From positions 1-51,230 of the forward strand of contig CAJQNR010000069.1 in NCBI GenBank assembly GCA_905479715.1: a stretch of DNA of 51,230 bases, given 5' to 3'. Both the position numbers and the translations under genes were made by a program. The stretch comes from an uncultured Sphingorhabdus sp. Lineage in GTDB: Bacteria > Pseudomonadota > Alphaproteobacteria > Sphingomonadales > Sphingomonadaceae. Positions 7,960 through 16,128 of the stretch are shown here, piece by piece (positions within the stretch are counted from its first letter, which is position 1; each line of letters opens with the position of its first letter). A model generated the notes under the pieces. It was given only the letters and a program-made list of their open reading frames with translations, made no database searches and was not told where the DNA came from.

Positions 7960-7974
7960 GTTCTTGGTTTGTTC
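7960..7974 (-). promoter_or_regulatory. LexA (SOS) box upstream of the radical SAM-udgX operon
   Basis: GTTC-TTGGTTT-GTTC on the plus strand (GAAC-N7-GAAC on the transcribed strand) is an exact match to the alphaproteobacterial LexA consensus of two direct repeats with a 7-bp spacer. It ends 17 bp upstream of the ATG at 7942, where it would cover a promoter. A matching TTGAAC overlaps it as a possible -35. Confidence 0.8.
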
Positions 7975-8031
7975 AATAACCTAAGTTAAGTTCGATCTCT
8001 ATTATTATGACCCGCACGGTAGCCAGAGCCA

Positions 8032-8625
8032 TCAAGACCGAAACAGATTATCCGGATCGAAGTCGCACCATTGTGCGATCTTGAAATAGGTCGCGGTAAA
8101 GCCGGATAGCGAGAAATCGTCAACGATGCGTTCCGTCTCGCCACGATGCTTGACCCGCACGGAGAGGTCGCTCCCCTTCCGCAATGCGGTGACCAGATCG
8201 GGAAAAAAGCCACCGGTCAGCGCCGTGCCCACCATGAAACGGCCATAAGGGTCCGGGCCGTCATAATAAGACATTTCTTCCCCGAAGGCCGTCACGCTAT
8301 GGTCGATGATCAGCGCATATTCGTCATCCTCGCGCAGCGGCAAAGGTTCGCTGCTGTAAACAATCGGCAGATAACTGGCGGATCCATTGAGGCCGCCCTT
8401 TTCAAGCTCGATGCGGAACCAGCCCGACCCGTCGCCACCCGTCGAGATCGCGCAATGGCCATCCTTATATTCGGCATGCCAGTCCTTATGCGACCATTGC
8501 CGTTCGGGATTGGCCTGAGCAGATGCGGACATACCCGCCAAGGCCATGAACAGAGCGGCAGTGAGACTGGCCCCACCCGACAATCGACCAGAAACAAGCG
8601 AAACGCGGGATCTATGGAATATCAT
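8032..8625 (-). CDS. Exported protein, weakly IalB-like, function unknown
   Basis: A 197-residue protein with an N-terminal signal peptide (hydrophobic SLTAALFMALAGMSASA, cleavage near residue 38). The mature part opens with ERQWSHKDWHAEYKDGHCAIST and ends with the pattern DFSLSGFTATYFKIAQWC. That pattern loosely recalls the end of invasion-associated locus B (IalB) proteins, with two cysteines that could form a disulfide. I cannot confirm the family by eye, so the specific function stays open. AAAGG lies 7 nt before the ATG. It stands alone between the M20 peptidase gene and the SOS operon, with all of them on the minus strand. Confidence 0.6.
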   Translation of the reverse strand: MIFHRSRVSLVSGRLSGGASLTAALFMALAGMSASAQANPERQWSHKDWHAEYKDGHCAISTGGDGSGWFRIELEKGGLNGSASYLPIVYSSEPLPLREDDEYALIIDHSVTAFGEEMSYYDGPDPYGRFMVGTALTGGFFPDLVTALRKGSDLSVRVKHRGETERIVDDFSLSGFTATYFKIAQWCDFDPDNLFRS

Positions 8626-8755
8626 AAAAAGCCTTTTGCAGAATAGGACGGTCCCATGGCATCGGCGAACAGAGGTTAGTCATGGACTGTCCCCCCTCAT
8701 TTACGGACTATTGATCAAACATTTAAGCCAGAATCCTTTTGTCCGGCGGTCGGAC

Positions 8756-10180
8756 CTATTCCGCCAGCTTCTTCAATATCCAGTACCAGTGATCGAGTCC
8801 GCCGTAGAAAGACGCGACCGGCAGCCGTTCGTTCAGACCATGGGCATACATGTCGGATGCCTTCATCGCGGCACCCGAAATTGCCACCGTGTCATAACCA
8901 AGATTGCGGTAATGCATGCCATCGGTCCCACCCGATTCCATATAGGGCAAGATGGTCAGTCCCGGATAACGCTTGTCGATACTGTAGCGCACGGCTGCCT
9001 TGACGTCGTCGCGCAGCTTTGATTCAGGACTTTCGGTCACATCGGTTGTCAGCTTGAACGTGACATTGTCATTGCCGATGATTTCCTTCAGCTTGGCCTC
9101 GGTTGCCGCAGCGCCTACGCTCGGGAATATCCGGCAATTGACCGTGGCCGTAGCGGATTGCGGCAGGGCATTTTCGGCATGGCCAGCCTGCAACTTCGTG
9201 GCGACACACGTCGTCCCCAGCGTACCGACGGACTCCGGATCGGCCTGCAAGGTCGCGATTGCCGAAACGTCCGACGGGTCCGCCGCGAAGCGCAGCATCG
9301 CCTGTCCCAGATCACCGGGCGTCAGTTTTCCGGCGGTAGCAAAATAGCTTCTGGTCAAATTCGTCGCTTGTACCGGAAATTTATAGGCGGCGATTTTTCC
9401 CAATGCCTCAGCCAGTTCGTAGATCGCATTGTCGGCGCGCGGTCGGGATGAATGACCACCGGGATTATTCACGGTTATCTCATAGGTGGCGTAGGTCTTC
9501 TCCGCAGATTGCACCTGAAACGCCACCGGTGTACCATCTTCCGCCAGCGCTATCCCGCCGGCATCGCTGTTCAGGATGAAGGCCGGATCGATATTTTCCG
9601 CCACATATTTCGCCTGCGCCTCGGTCGAGACCATGCCGGTTTCCTCGTCGCCCGAAAAAACCAGCACCAGATCGCGAGACGGTTGCCAGCCCTCTGCCTT
9701 CAGGCGGAGGAATGTCGAGGTCAGGTTGGTTATGCCATATTTATTGTCCATCGTGGCACGGCCGAAGAAATAGCCGTCCTCTTCGGTCAGCGTGAAGGGC
9801 GGCCGCACCCAGTCCTTCTCCAAAGCGTCCACCACGTCCATATGGCCGAGCAGGACAATCGGCTTTGCGCTACTGCCTGGCCGGGCGCGATAGGTGACCA
9901 TCAGCCCCTGGGTTTTTTCACCGTCGCTGTCATAATCGGTGACGCGGATGTCGCCGTCGTCGAAACCGGCCTTTTTGAACCGGCCAACGAGATAGGACAC
10001 CATCGCCGGAACCTGTTGCTGACCGCGCGCTGTCCGGAAAGCGATAATATCGCGATAAATGTCCCGCGCCATTTGCTGGTGCGGAGTCAGTGCGCCCTTG
10101 TCCTGCGCCAGCGCCGGTTGGGCAGAGAAAGCACCCGCCACCAGTGCGAGCGCCATCCGGCCAGACCATTTTCGCGTCAT
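8756..10180 (-). CDS. Exported M20-family zinc metallopeptidase
   Basis: A secreted M20/M25/M40 hydrolase of 474 residues. The signal peptide ends SAQPALAQ. Catalytic motifs are in order: LLGHMDVVD (His 113 and Asp 115, numbering from this ATG), FFGRATMDNKYGI (bridging Asp 145), SGDEETG (Glu 179 catalytic, Glu 180 ligand), and a late ESGGTDGMHYR with the final His. A lid/dimerisation domain with NPGGHSSRP lies between. These enzymes release amino acids or dipeptides in the periplasm; the substrate is not readable. A GTG at 10204 behind GGGGGGAA is an alternative start adding 8 residues. I prefer the ATG because it gives a normal signal peptide. Confidence 0.9.
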   Translation of the reverse strand: MTRKWSGRMALALVAGAFSAQPALAQDKGALTPHQQMARDIYRDIIAFRTARGQQQVPAMVSYLVGRFKKAGFDDGDIRVTDYDSDGEKTQGLMVTYRARPGSSAKPIVLLGHMDVVDALEKDWVRPPFTLTEEDGYFFGRATMDNKYGITNLTSTFLRLKAEGWQPSRDLVLVFSGDEETGMVSTEAQAKYVAENIDPAFILNSDAGGIALAEDGTPVAFQVQSAEKTYATYEITVNNPGGHSSRPRADNAIYELAEALGKIAAYKFPVQATNLTRSYFATAGKLTPGDLGQAMLRFAADPSDVSAIATLQADPESVGTLGTTCVATKLQAGHAENALPQSATATVNCRIFPSVGAAATEAKLKEIIGNDNVTFKLTTDVTESPESKLRDDVKAAVRYSIDKRYPGLTILPYMESGGTDGMHYRNLGYDTVAISGAAMKASDMYAHGLNERLPVASFYGGLDHWYWILKKLAE

Positions 10181-10343
10181 TTTCTGAACTTTACATGCAG
10201 TCACAACTGGTTCCCCCCAAAAATAACATCTTATCCGTTGATCAAGATATGTAAATCTTTCTGTTTATAGCGGTCTTGAAGACGACGCAGGGGACAGCTC
10301 CCGACCGCTTCCTGCGGCGCTTCCCGCCCACATCAGCATCATG

Positions 10344-10368
10344 ACGAATGTGACACTATATCATTCGT
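10344..10368. promoter_or_regulatory. Inverted repeat upstream of the VWA gene
   Basis: ACGAATG (10344-10350) and CATTCGT (10362-10368) form a perfect 7-bp inverted repeat around 11 bp that contain TATAT. It lies about 65 bp before the start of the VWA gene, in the divergent promoter region it shares with the M20 peptidase gene. It could be a regulator's operator; no partner is identifiable here. Confidence 0.3.
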
Positions 10369-10431
10369 TCATTTTCCAGTCAGGCGCGATCTGCCAGCTT
10401 TGCCAACGGGTCGGAGCAATGGAGGGAAACT

Positions 10432-12186
10432 ATGCGCCATTTCAATTTTTCAGGGAAAAGCATGTCGTTGCTGGCGATTGCCGGCCTTGCACTGACGTCC
10501 GCAACACCGTCACTGGACGCGCGTTCGATCGCCCGGCCGGCGCCGCCCCATCCGGTGAACTGTTCGATCTTCTCGCGGATCAATGATGATCGCTATACCA
10601 ATCGCCGGGCCGGTGCCCTTCCGGCCTCTCCGTCAGCGATGCCCCCGCCTCCTCCGTCGCCCCGGCCTTCGTCACAAATCGTGGCGACAGGCAAAGCCGT
10701 GGCCAGTGGTGCGATGGCCGCCGAACGCAGCATGGCACCTTATCCCTATCCTCGCCCCCTGCCCCAGCCTTATCCCCAACCACAGGATCGCGAGCGCTAT
10801 GACGGCAAGGATGTCGCGAGCATCAAGCGGGTCACCGATGAACCGGTGTCGACCTTTGCCGTCGACGTCGATACCGGCAGCTATTCCAACGTCCGGCGCT
10901 TTCTCAATGACGGACAGTTGCCACCCGAAGCGGCGGTGCGGACCGAGGAGATGATCAATTATTTCCGCTATGATTATCCCAGGCCGGAAAACCGGGCGAC
11001 GCCGTTCAGTGTCTCGACCGATATCTCGACCACCCCGTGGAACGACGCCAGCCGCTTGCTGCGAATTGGCCTGCGCGGCTATGATGTCGACAGCAGCGAA
11101 CGGCCCCGCGCCAATCTGGTCTTTCTGGTCGATGTCTCCGGTTCGATGAACAGCCGCGACAAGCTGCCGCTGGTCAAGTCGACGCTGACAGCGCTGGCCG
11201 GCGAGTTGCGCAGCGATGACCGGGTCTCGATCGTGGTCTATTCGGGTACGGTCGGGCTGCTGCTCGCGCCGACATCGAACAAGGACCATGTCAAGGAAGC
11301 GGTCGATTGTCTGTCGGCCAGCGGATCGACCGCGGGCGGCGACGCGCTCAAACTGGCTTATTCGACCGCGCGGACCAATTTCCTCGACGGCGGCATCAAC
11401 CGGATCATCATGGCCACAGATGGCGACTTCAATGTCGGCACATCGAACACCGACGAGCTGAAAAAATATGTCGCGAAACAGCGCGAAAGCGGCGTGACCC
11501 TGACCATGCTCGGCTATGGCAGCGGCAATATCCGCGACGAGCTGATGGAGGGCATAGCCAATGTCGGCAATGGCAATTATGCCTATATCGACAGCGCGAT
11601 GGAGGCACGCAAAGTGCTGGGATCGGAGCTGAGTTCGACCCTGTTCACCATCGCCAAGGATGTGAAAATCCAGATCGAGTTCAATCCGGCGCATGTGAAG
11701 GAATATCGCCTGATCGGCTATGAAAATCGCCTGCTCGCCGAAGAGGATTTCAACAATGACAAGATTGATGCCGGCGATATTGGCGCCGGTCATCAGGTGA
11801 CCGCGCTTTATGAAGTCATGCCGACGGACGCGGCGGGCTGGCTTCCCGAGCGGCGCTATCCCGCCAACCGGGTGGTGGAACGACGGTCAGATTTTGGCAG
11901 CGAAATGGCGCAGGTAAAGCTGCGCTATAAATTGCCCGACGAGGACAAGTCGCGGCTGATCACGCAGCCGATCGCGTCCAAGGACCTGCGGTCAGCCAGT
12001 CGGCCCCGCGGCGACATGGCCTTTGCGGTGGCGGTAGCCGCCTTTGGCCAGAAATTGCGCGGCGACAAATATCTAGGCGATTATGATTTCCGGAATATTG
12101 GTTTGCTCAGCGGTCAGGGCGGGGATTATTGGCGTCAGGAATTCCGCAAGCTTAACGATCTGGCGGATAGCAATAACCGCAGTTGA
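10432..12186 (+). CDS. YfbK-like von Willebrand factor A domain protein
   Basis: A 584-residue exported protein. A signal peptide (about 1-30) is followed by a Pro-rich linker (65-120). The YfbK-type N-terminal region follows (VSTFAVDVDTGSYSNVRRFL, then TEEMINYFRYDYP). A VWA domain with an intact MIDAS motif DVSGSMNS (Asp 234, Ser 236, Ser 238) comes next, then a C-terminal YfbK-type domain ending GGDYWRQEFRKL. VWA domains bind partner proteins through a divalent metal; for this family the partner and role are not known. The ribosome-binding site GGAGGG lies 6 nt before the ATG. The gene stands alone, divergent from the peptidase gene. Confidence 0.85.
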   Translation: MRHFNFSGKSMSLLAIAGLALTSATPSLDARSIARPAPPHPVNCSIFSRINDDRYTNRRAGALPASPSAMPPPPPSPRPSSQIVATGKAVASGAMAAERSMAPYPYPRPLPQPYPQPQDRERYDGKDVASIKRVTDEPVSTFAVDVDTGSYSNVRRFLNDGQLPPEAAVRTEEMINYFRYDYPRPENRATPFSVSTDISTTPWNDASRLLRIGLRGYDVDSSERPRANLVFLVDVSGSMNSRDKLPLVKSTLTALAGELRSDDRVSIVVYSGTVGLLLAPTSNKDHVKEAVDCLSASGSTAGGDALKLAYSTARTNFLDGGINRIIMATDGDFNVGTSNTDELKKYVAKQRESGVTLTMLGYGSGNIRDELMEGIANVGNGNYAYIDSAMEARKVLGSELSSTLFTIAKDVKIQIEFNPAHVKEYRLIGYENRLLAEEDFNNDKIDAGDIGAGHQVTALYEVMPTDAAGWLPERRYPANRVVERRSDFGSEMAQVKLRYKLPDEDKSRLITQPIASKDLRSASRPRGDMAFAVAVAAFGQKLRGDKYLGDYDFRNIGLLSGQGGDYWRQEFRKLNDLADSNNRS

Positions 12187-12391
12187 AAAAGAGCGGACCC
12201 GGGAAGCAGGGAAAATATATTTAAGGAAATTAACCAAACTTGGTAACTTTTTGTCTCATATAGACACAGTTTCAATAGAAAGACGCCGGGGTTTTGGGGC
12301 AAGCCAACTGGACTCACGCTTCATTATCCGCCATTTTACTCAATGATTTCGAGAAAATGGCATTGGGCCGGAAAAGGGACTGAGATTATCT

Positions 12392-13153
12392 ATGGAATTC
12401 CGAGGCAAGATATTGGTCGGGGCGGCCGCTACTGTGGTTCTGGGACTGATTGGCCACGCCGCAACCGGGGAAAAGTTCATTTCCGGTCTGGAGCAGCAGG
12501 CCCAGACAGAATTGGCCGCACGGGGGCTGGATGCCGCAACCGTCCGCTTTGGTCATGATCCTTTGTCGCGCAGCGCCATTCTCGACGGTGAACTGACCGA
12601 CGGTTCGAGACAGGAAGCGCTCGACGTGGTCATGGCTATTCCCGGCGTTTCCCAGGCAAGCTGGCAGACGGAAGAAATCGCCGCAAAAGACGAAGCAGAC
12701 AACACCATCGCCTCTGCAGCCAGTCCTGAAGTGCAGGGTAAAATCGCCAAATGTCAGGATGACATCGACAAGATTATCGAAACCCGGAAGATCAGTTTTC
12801 GTTCGGGAAGCGCCTATGTATCGCCGGCGTCCAACAAAATTCTCGACGTGCTCGCAACCGCTCTGAAGTCTTGCGATGGCCTGTCGATAGTCGTCGAAGG
12901 CCATACCGATGACAATGGCGATAGCACGGTCAACAAGACAATGTCGCAAGAACGCGCGGACCGGATCAAGGCCGGGCTGGTGGAGCGCGGTATTCCGGAA
13001 GCCATGATCACCGCCATCGGCTATGGATCAACCCGTCCGCTCGCAAAGGGTGGCGACGCTGCCGCCGATGCCCAGAATCGGCGGATAGAATTCCGGGTCG
13101 GCCCGGCAAAGGGCGCCACACAAAATGATGCCAAAGCGCAACAGGGAGAATGA
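12392..13153 (+). CDS. Membrane-anchored OmpA-family protein with BON-like region
   Basis: A 253-residue protein. An uncleaved-looking N-terminal hydrophobic segment (about 6-24) is followed by a BON-like stretch (SAILDGELTDGSRQEALDVV, 60-85). An OmpA C-terminal peptidoglycan-binding domain covers about 130-235, with VVEGHTDDNGDS, an SQERADRIKAGLVERGI helix and NRRIEFRV. The order TM-BON-OmpA recalls ArfA-type proteins. It opens a close-packed group: the start of a 33-residue membrane peptide follows after 3 bp, and a membrane-anchored helix-hairpin-helix protein after 44 bp more. A role in envelope anchoring is an inference from domains. Confidence 0.82.
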   Translation: MEFRGKILVGAAATVVLGLIGHAATGEKFISGLEQQAQTELAARGLDAATVRFGHDPLSRSAILDGELTDGSRQEALDVVMAIPGVSQASWQTEEIAAKDEADNTIASAASPEVQGKIAKCQDDIDKIIETRKISFRSGSAYVSPASNKILDVLATALKSCDGLSIVVEGHTDDNGDSTVNKTMSQERADRIKAGLVERGIPEAMITAIGYGSTRPLAKGGDAAADAQNRRIEFRVGPAKGATQNDAKAQQGE

Positions 13154-13156
13154 ACG

Positions 13157-13258
13157 ATGCCACTTTTGCTTGAAAATCTGTTGCTCCTGCTGATTACTTT
13201 TGCAATTGGCCTCGCTCTTGGCTGGTTTGTCTGGGGCCGGAACACAGAAGAATATTAG
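13157..13258 (+). CDS. 33-residue single-pass membrane peptide
   Basis: This small open frame follows the OmpA-type gene by 3 bp and has a good ribosome-binding site (AGGGAG, 13143-13148). It encodes MPLLLENLLLLLITFAIG and then LALGWFVWGRNTEEY: one hydrophobic helix, a Gly/Trp-rich face, then a polar tail. Its helix resembles the N-terminal membrane segment of the downstream protein (both have IG near the middle, a Trp pair and a charged exit), suggesting related helices that might pack together. Length and spacing argue for a real gene; the function is unknown. Confidence 0.65.
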   Translation: MPLLLENLLLLLITFAIGLALGWFVWGRNTEEY

Positions 13259-13302
13259 TCGGGAACGGCAATGAACAGGATTCAGAACGGGGTTTTGACA
13301 AG

Positions 13303-13896
13303 ATGATTACGCTGATTACCGCCAATTGGCTGCTATACCTGATTGCACTGCTAATCGGTGTCGTCACTGCTTTCTGGATCTGGGCCGCGAACGGCCGGGA
13401 AGCCTCTGCACGCGACAATTTTACCAGCGCGGACGGACTTCTGGAAAAAGCCGGCGAACCGGTTCAGCCGGAAGAACCCAGAACCGAGCAGGCCCCGCCG
13501 CCGGTCGTCAAACCCGAACCGAAGACTCCGCCGGCACCGGCTCCCGTGGCGGTCGCACCGGCACCGGCTCCAAAACCCCGCGTCAAACCGGCGGCGCCGA
13601 AAGAGGCTGCACCACCGGCACCGGCGGGCAAGCCGGCGATACCGCCAGCGGTGGGGGAACCCGATAATTTGCGTCTGATCAAGGGCGTTGGTCCGAAACT
13701 GAATACGCTGCTGATCAGTCTCGGCGTCACCCGTTTCGACCAGATTGCCAACTGGAAAGAGGCCGAAATTACAGAAGTCGACAAATATCTGGATACGTTC
13801 AGCGGACGGATCACCAGAGACGCGTGGATCGATCAGGCCAAGTTTCTCGCCAAGGATGATATCGCAGGATTTGAAAAGAAATACGGCAAGCTCTAG
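13303..13896 (+). CDS. Membrane-anchored protein with Pro/Ala linker and helix-hairpin-helix-like C-terminal domain
   Basis: A 197-residue protein. Residues 5-27 are a membrane helix (LLYLIALLIGVVTAFWIWAA). Residues about 50-122 are a Pro/Ala/Lys linker able to span part of the periplasm or cytoplasm. Residues about 123-197 (DNLRLIKGVGPKLNTLLISL, then GVTRFDQIANW) form a helix-hairpin-helix-like domain of the type also found at the end of extended NuoE proteins. Such domains bind DNA or proteins; which applies here is unclear. It is the last gene of the OmpA/micropeptide group and runs convergently to the CorC-family gene. Confidence 0.75.
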   Translation: MITLITANWLLYLIALLIGVVTAFWIWAANGREASARDNFTSADGLLEKAGEPVQPEEPRTEQAPPPVVKPEPKTPPAPAPVAVAPAPAPKPRVKPAAPKEAAPPAPAGKPAIPPAVGEPDNLRLIKGVGPKLNTLLISLGVTRFDQIANWKEAEITEVDKYLDTFSGRITRDAWIDQAKFLAKDDIAGFEKKYGKL

Positions 13897-13909
13897 AGCC
13901 AGAAGCTAG

Positions 13910-15226
13910 TCAATCCACTTCGGGATTGCCGGCCCGGACGATCAGCTTGTCTATTTTGCGACCGTCCATGTCGACAATCTCGAATATCCAGTCCTGATCT
14001 TCAAACGTCTCGCCTTCTTCGGGCAGGTGGCGCAATTGCGCCAGGGCATGGCCGGCAACCGTCGCATAGTCCCGGTCTTCCGACAGGCGGATCCCCAGCC
14101 GTTCGGCCAGCGCATCAATCGCCATCGCGCCCGACACCAGATAGCTGCCATCGGCGCGTTCGATCAGGCTGCGCTGGGTTTTCTCATCCTGGTCGGAGAC
14201 AAATTCACCGGCGATCGAACTGAGCAGGTCATTGGGCGTGACAATCCCTTCGAAATGGCCATATTCGTCGTGCACCAGCACCATCGGCACTTCGGCTTCG
14301 CGCAAGATATCCAGCGCATCCAGTGCATCCAGCTGATCGGGCACTTTCTCCAGTGTCCGCATCATTTTCCGCAGATCCGGAACCTCGCCACTCAATTGCG
14401 CCGCGACAATATCGCGCGCCTGAACAACGCCACAGATATCATCAACCGAATCTTCGGCGACCGGAAAGCGGCTATGCGGCGATCCGATCAGCAATCCGTG
14501 GATTTCCTCGGTTGTCGCGTTGATGTCGAGCCAGTCGACTTCGGTTCGCGGCGTCATCACCTCGCGGATTGGACGGTCTGCCATGCGCACCACGCCCGCG
14601 ATGACGGCGCGCTCATGCTCCTCGATCACGCCGGACCGCGTCGCTTCGGCAAAGACCATCTGCAATTCTTCGGCGGTGACATGGCTTTTCTCGTCCCGTT
14701 TCATTCCCATCATCCGGAAGATCAGTGCGCTGCTATTGTCGAGCAGCCAGACGAGCGGTGCGGAAATACGCGCCAGCATTGCCATGGGTTGCGCCATGAT
14801 TATCGCGATCCGCTCGGCAGAACGCAGGGCAATCTGCTTGGGCACCAGTTCGCCAATCACCAGCGACGCATAGGTGGTCAGACCAATCACCAGCACAAAG
14901 CCGACGGTACCCGCCAGTTCGGCTTTCATGCCCAATGCCTGCAGCCGCTCTGCCACCGGCCCGCCAAGGCTGGCACCGGAAAACGCACCGGCGACGATAC
15001 CGATCAGGGTGATGCCGATTTGCACCGTGGACAGAAATTTGCCGGGGTCGCTGGCCAGACGAAGGGCGGTTTTTGCACCGCGGCTGCCCTGGTCAGCCCG
15101 ACTGTGCAAATTCGCCTTGCGCGCAGAAACTATCGCTAGCTCTGACATGGCAAATACGCCATTGATCAGCACAAGCAGAATAATGATCGCAACGTCAAAC
15201 CAGGGAAAGGGTGTCATAATGTCCAT
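13910..15226 (-). CDS. CNNM/CorC (HlyC)-family membrane protein with CBS pair
   Basis: A 438-residue protein. An N-terminal DUF21/CNNM membrane domain covers about 1-190, including NGVFAMSELAIVSARK and the conserved VIGELVPKQIALRSAER. A CBS pair follows at about 210-330 (VREVMTPRTEVDWLD-like start, VHDEYGHFEGIVTPNDLL end). A CorC/HlyC C-terminal domain lies at about 350-430 (DYATVAGHALAQL). Relatives take part in magnesium or cobalt efflux/homeostasis; the old haemolysin name is misleading. The start is uncertain: ATGs at 15262, 15226 and 15217 all lack a clear ribosome-binding site. I use 15226, which begins just before the first membrane helix. Confidence 0.87.
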   Translation of the reverse strand: MDIMTPFPWFDVAIIILLVLINGVFAMSELAIVSARKANLHSRADQGSRGAKTALRLASDPGKFLSTVQIGITLIGIVAGAFSGASLGGPVAERLQALGMKAELAGTVGFVLVIGLTTYASLVIGELVPKQIALRSAERIAIIMAQPMAMLARISAPLVWLLDNSSALIFRMMGMKRDEKSHVTAEELQMVFAEATRSGVIEEHERAVIAGVVRMADRPIREVMTPRTEVDWLDINATTEEIHGLLIGSPHSRFPVAEDSVDDICGVVQARDIVAAQLSGEVPDLRKMMRTLEKVPDQLDALDALDILREAEVPMVLVHDEYGHFEGIVTPNDLLSSIAGEFVSDQDEKTQRSLIERADGSYLVSGAMAIDALAERLGIRLSEDRDYATVAGHALAQLRHLPEEGETFEDQDWIFEIVDMDGRKIDKLIVRAGNPEVD

Positions 15227-15380
15227 TGAAAGGGCGAAATGCCATAAGCCCTTTAGCAGCATGTTTTACACAATCTCAAGTTTGCTGTCAGTTATCGTTC
15301 ATTTATCGTGCGTTAAGCGGAACCTTCCGGTCGGCAGAGCGTTGTCTCGATCGAACAGAAATATTCAAAGGGGAATGAAA

Positions 15381-16061
15381 ATGCGGATTAATAAATCAAT
15401 AATTACAGCAGCTTCACTTGGTGCTCTGGCACTGACCAGCGGCTGTGTGACCAATCCTGAAACCGGCAACCGGACGATCTCCAAGGCAGCGATTGGCGGC
15501 CTTGGTGGCGTCGTGGGCGGCTATCTGCTCGGCGATATTCTGGGTGGACGCAATGACCGTACCGCCAAGATCGTGGGCGCCGGCCTTGGCGGCCTCGCCG
15601 GCGCGGGCATCGGCTATTATATGGATGAACAGGAAAAGAAACTGCGGGAACAGACCGCCGGTACCGGTATCGATGTGACGCGCGAAGGCGACAACCTGAT
15701 CCTCAACATGCCTTCCAACGTGACTTTTGCCGTCGACAGCAGCGCTATCAGCCCCGCTTTTCAAAGCACTTTGAGCAATGTCGCCGATACATTGTCGCGG
15801 TACGAGAAAAGCTATGTCGACGTTCTCGGTCACACCGACAGCACCGGCAGCGATGCCTATAACCAGGCCCTGTCCGAGCGTCGGGCGGAATCGGTTGCCA
15901 ATTTCCTCGCCAACAGCGGGGTCCAGCGGGCGCGCCTCGCGACAAAAGGCTATGGTGAAAGCCAGCCGATTGCCAGCAACAGCACGGAAGAAGGCCGCGC
16001 CGCCAACCGGCGCGTCGAAATCAAGATCGTTCCGATCGCAGAGGAAGATCTGAACTACTGA
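15381..16061 (+). CDS. OmpA-family lipoprotein with glycine zipper
   Basis: A 226-residue lipoprotein. The lipobox is LTSGC (Cys 22). Residues about 35-80 are a glycine zipper (AAIGGLGGVVGGYLLGD, then GAGLGGLAGAGIGYYMDEQE). Residues about 105-220 are an OmpA C-terminal domain with VLGHTDSTGSDAYNQALSER and NRRVEIKI that binds peptidoglycan. The protein probably ties the outer membrane to the wall, like Pal/YiaD proteins. AGGGG at 15369-15373 sits 7 nt before ATG 15381; an ATG at 15375 is too close to it. A perfect hairpin follows the gene. Confidence 0.9.
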   Translation: MRINKSIITAASLGALALTSGCVTNPETGNRTISKAAIGGLGGVVGGYLLGDILGGRNDRTAKIVGAGLGGLAGAGIGYYMDEQEKKLREQTAGTGIDVTREGDNLILNMPSNVTFAVDSSAISPAFQSTLSNVADTLSRYEKSYVDVLGHTDSTGSDAYNQALSERRAESVANFLANSGVQRARLATKGYGESQPIASNSTEEGRAANRRVEIKIVPIAEEDLNY

Positions 16062-16089
16062 TATAATCCTTGCGCTAACCCCGCGACTA

Positions 16090-16125
16090 CGGGCATCCTC
16101 TTCAAAAATATGAAGAGGATGCCCG
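16090..16125 (+). promoter_or_regulatory. 15-bp perfect hairpin covering the SDR ribosome-binding site
   Basis: Bases 16090-16104 (CGGGCATCCTCTTCA) pair perfectly with 16111-16125 around the loop AAAATA. The right arm contains AGAGGA (16114-16119), 9 nt before the SDR ATG at 16129, and this is the only Shine-Dalgarno in sight. The structure may end the OmpA lipoprotein transcript (only three T follow) and, when read through, hide the ribosome-binding site of the next gene. Confidence 0.65.
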
Positions 16126-16128
16126 TTT

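Noticed and set aside
12240-12275. Terminator after the VWA gene
   Set aside because: The imperfect CCAAACTTGG stem is only about 7 bp and the following T run is short; too weak to call.
14874-15380. Longer N-terminus for the glycine-zipper OmpA lipoprotein
   Set aside because: The frame extends back over the CorC-family gene, but the ribosome-binding site and lipoprotein signal fix the start at 15381.
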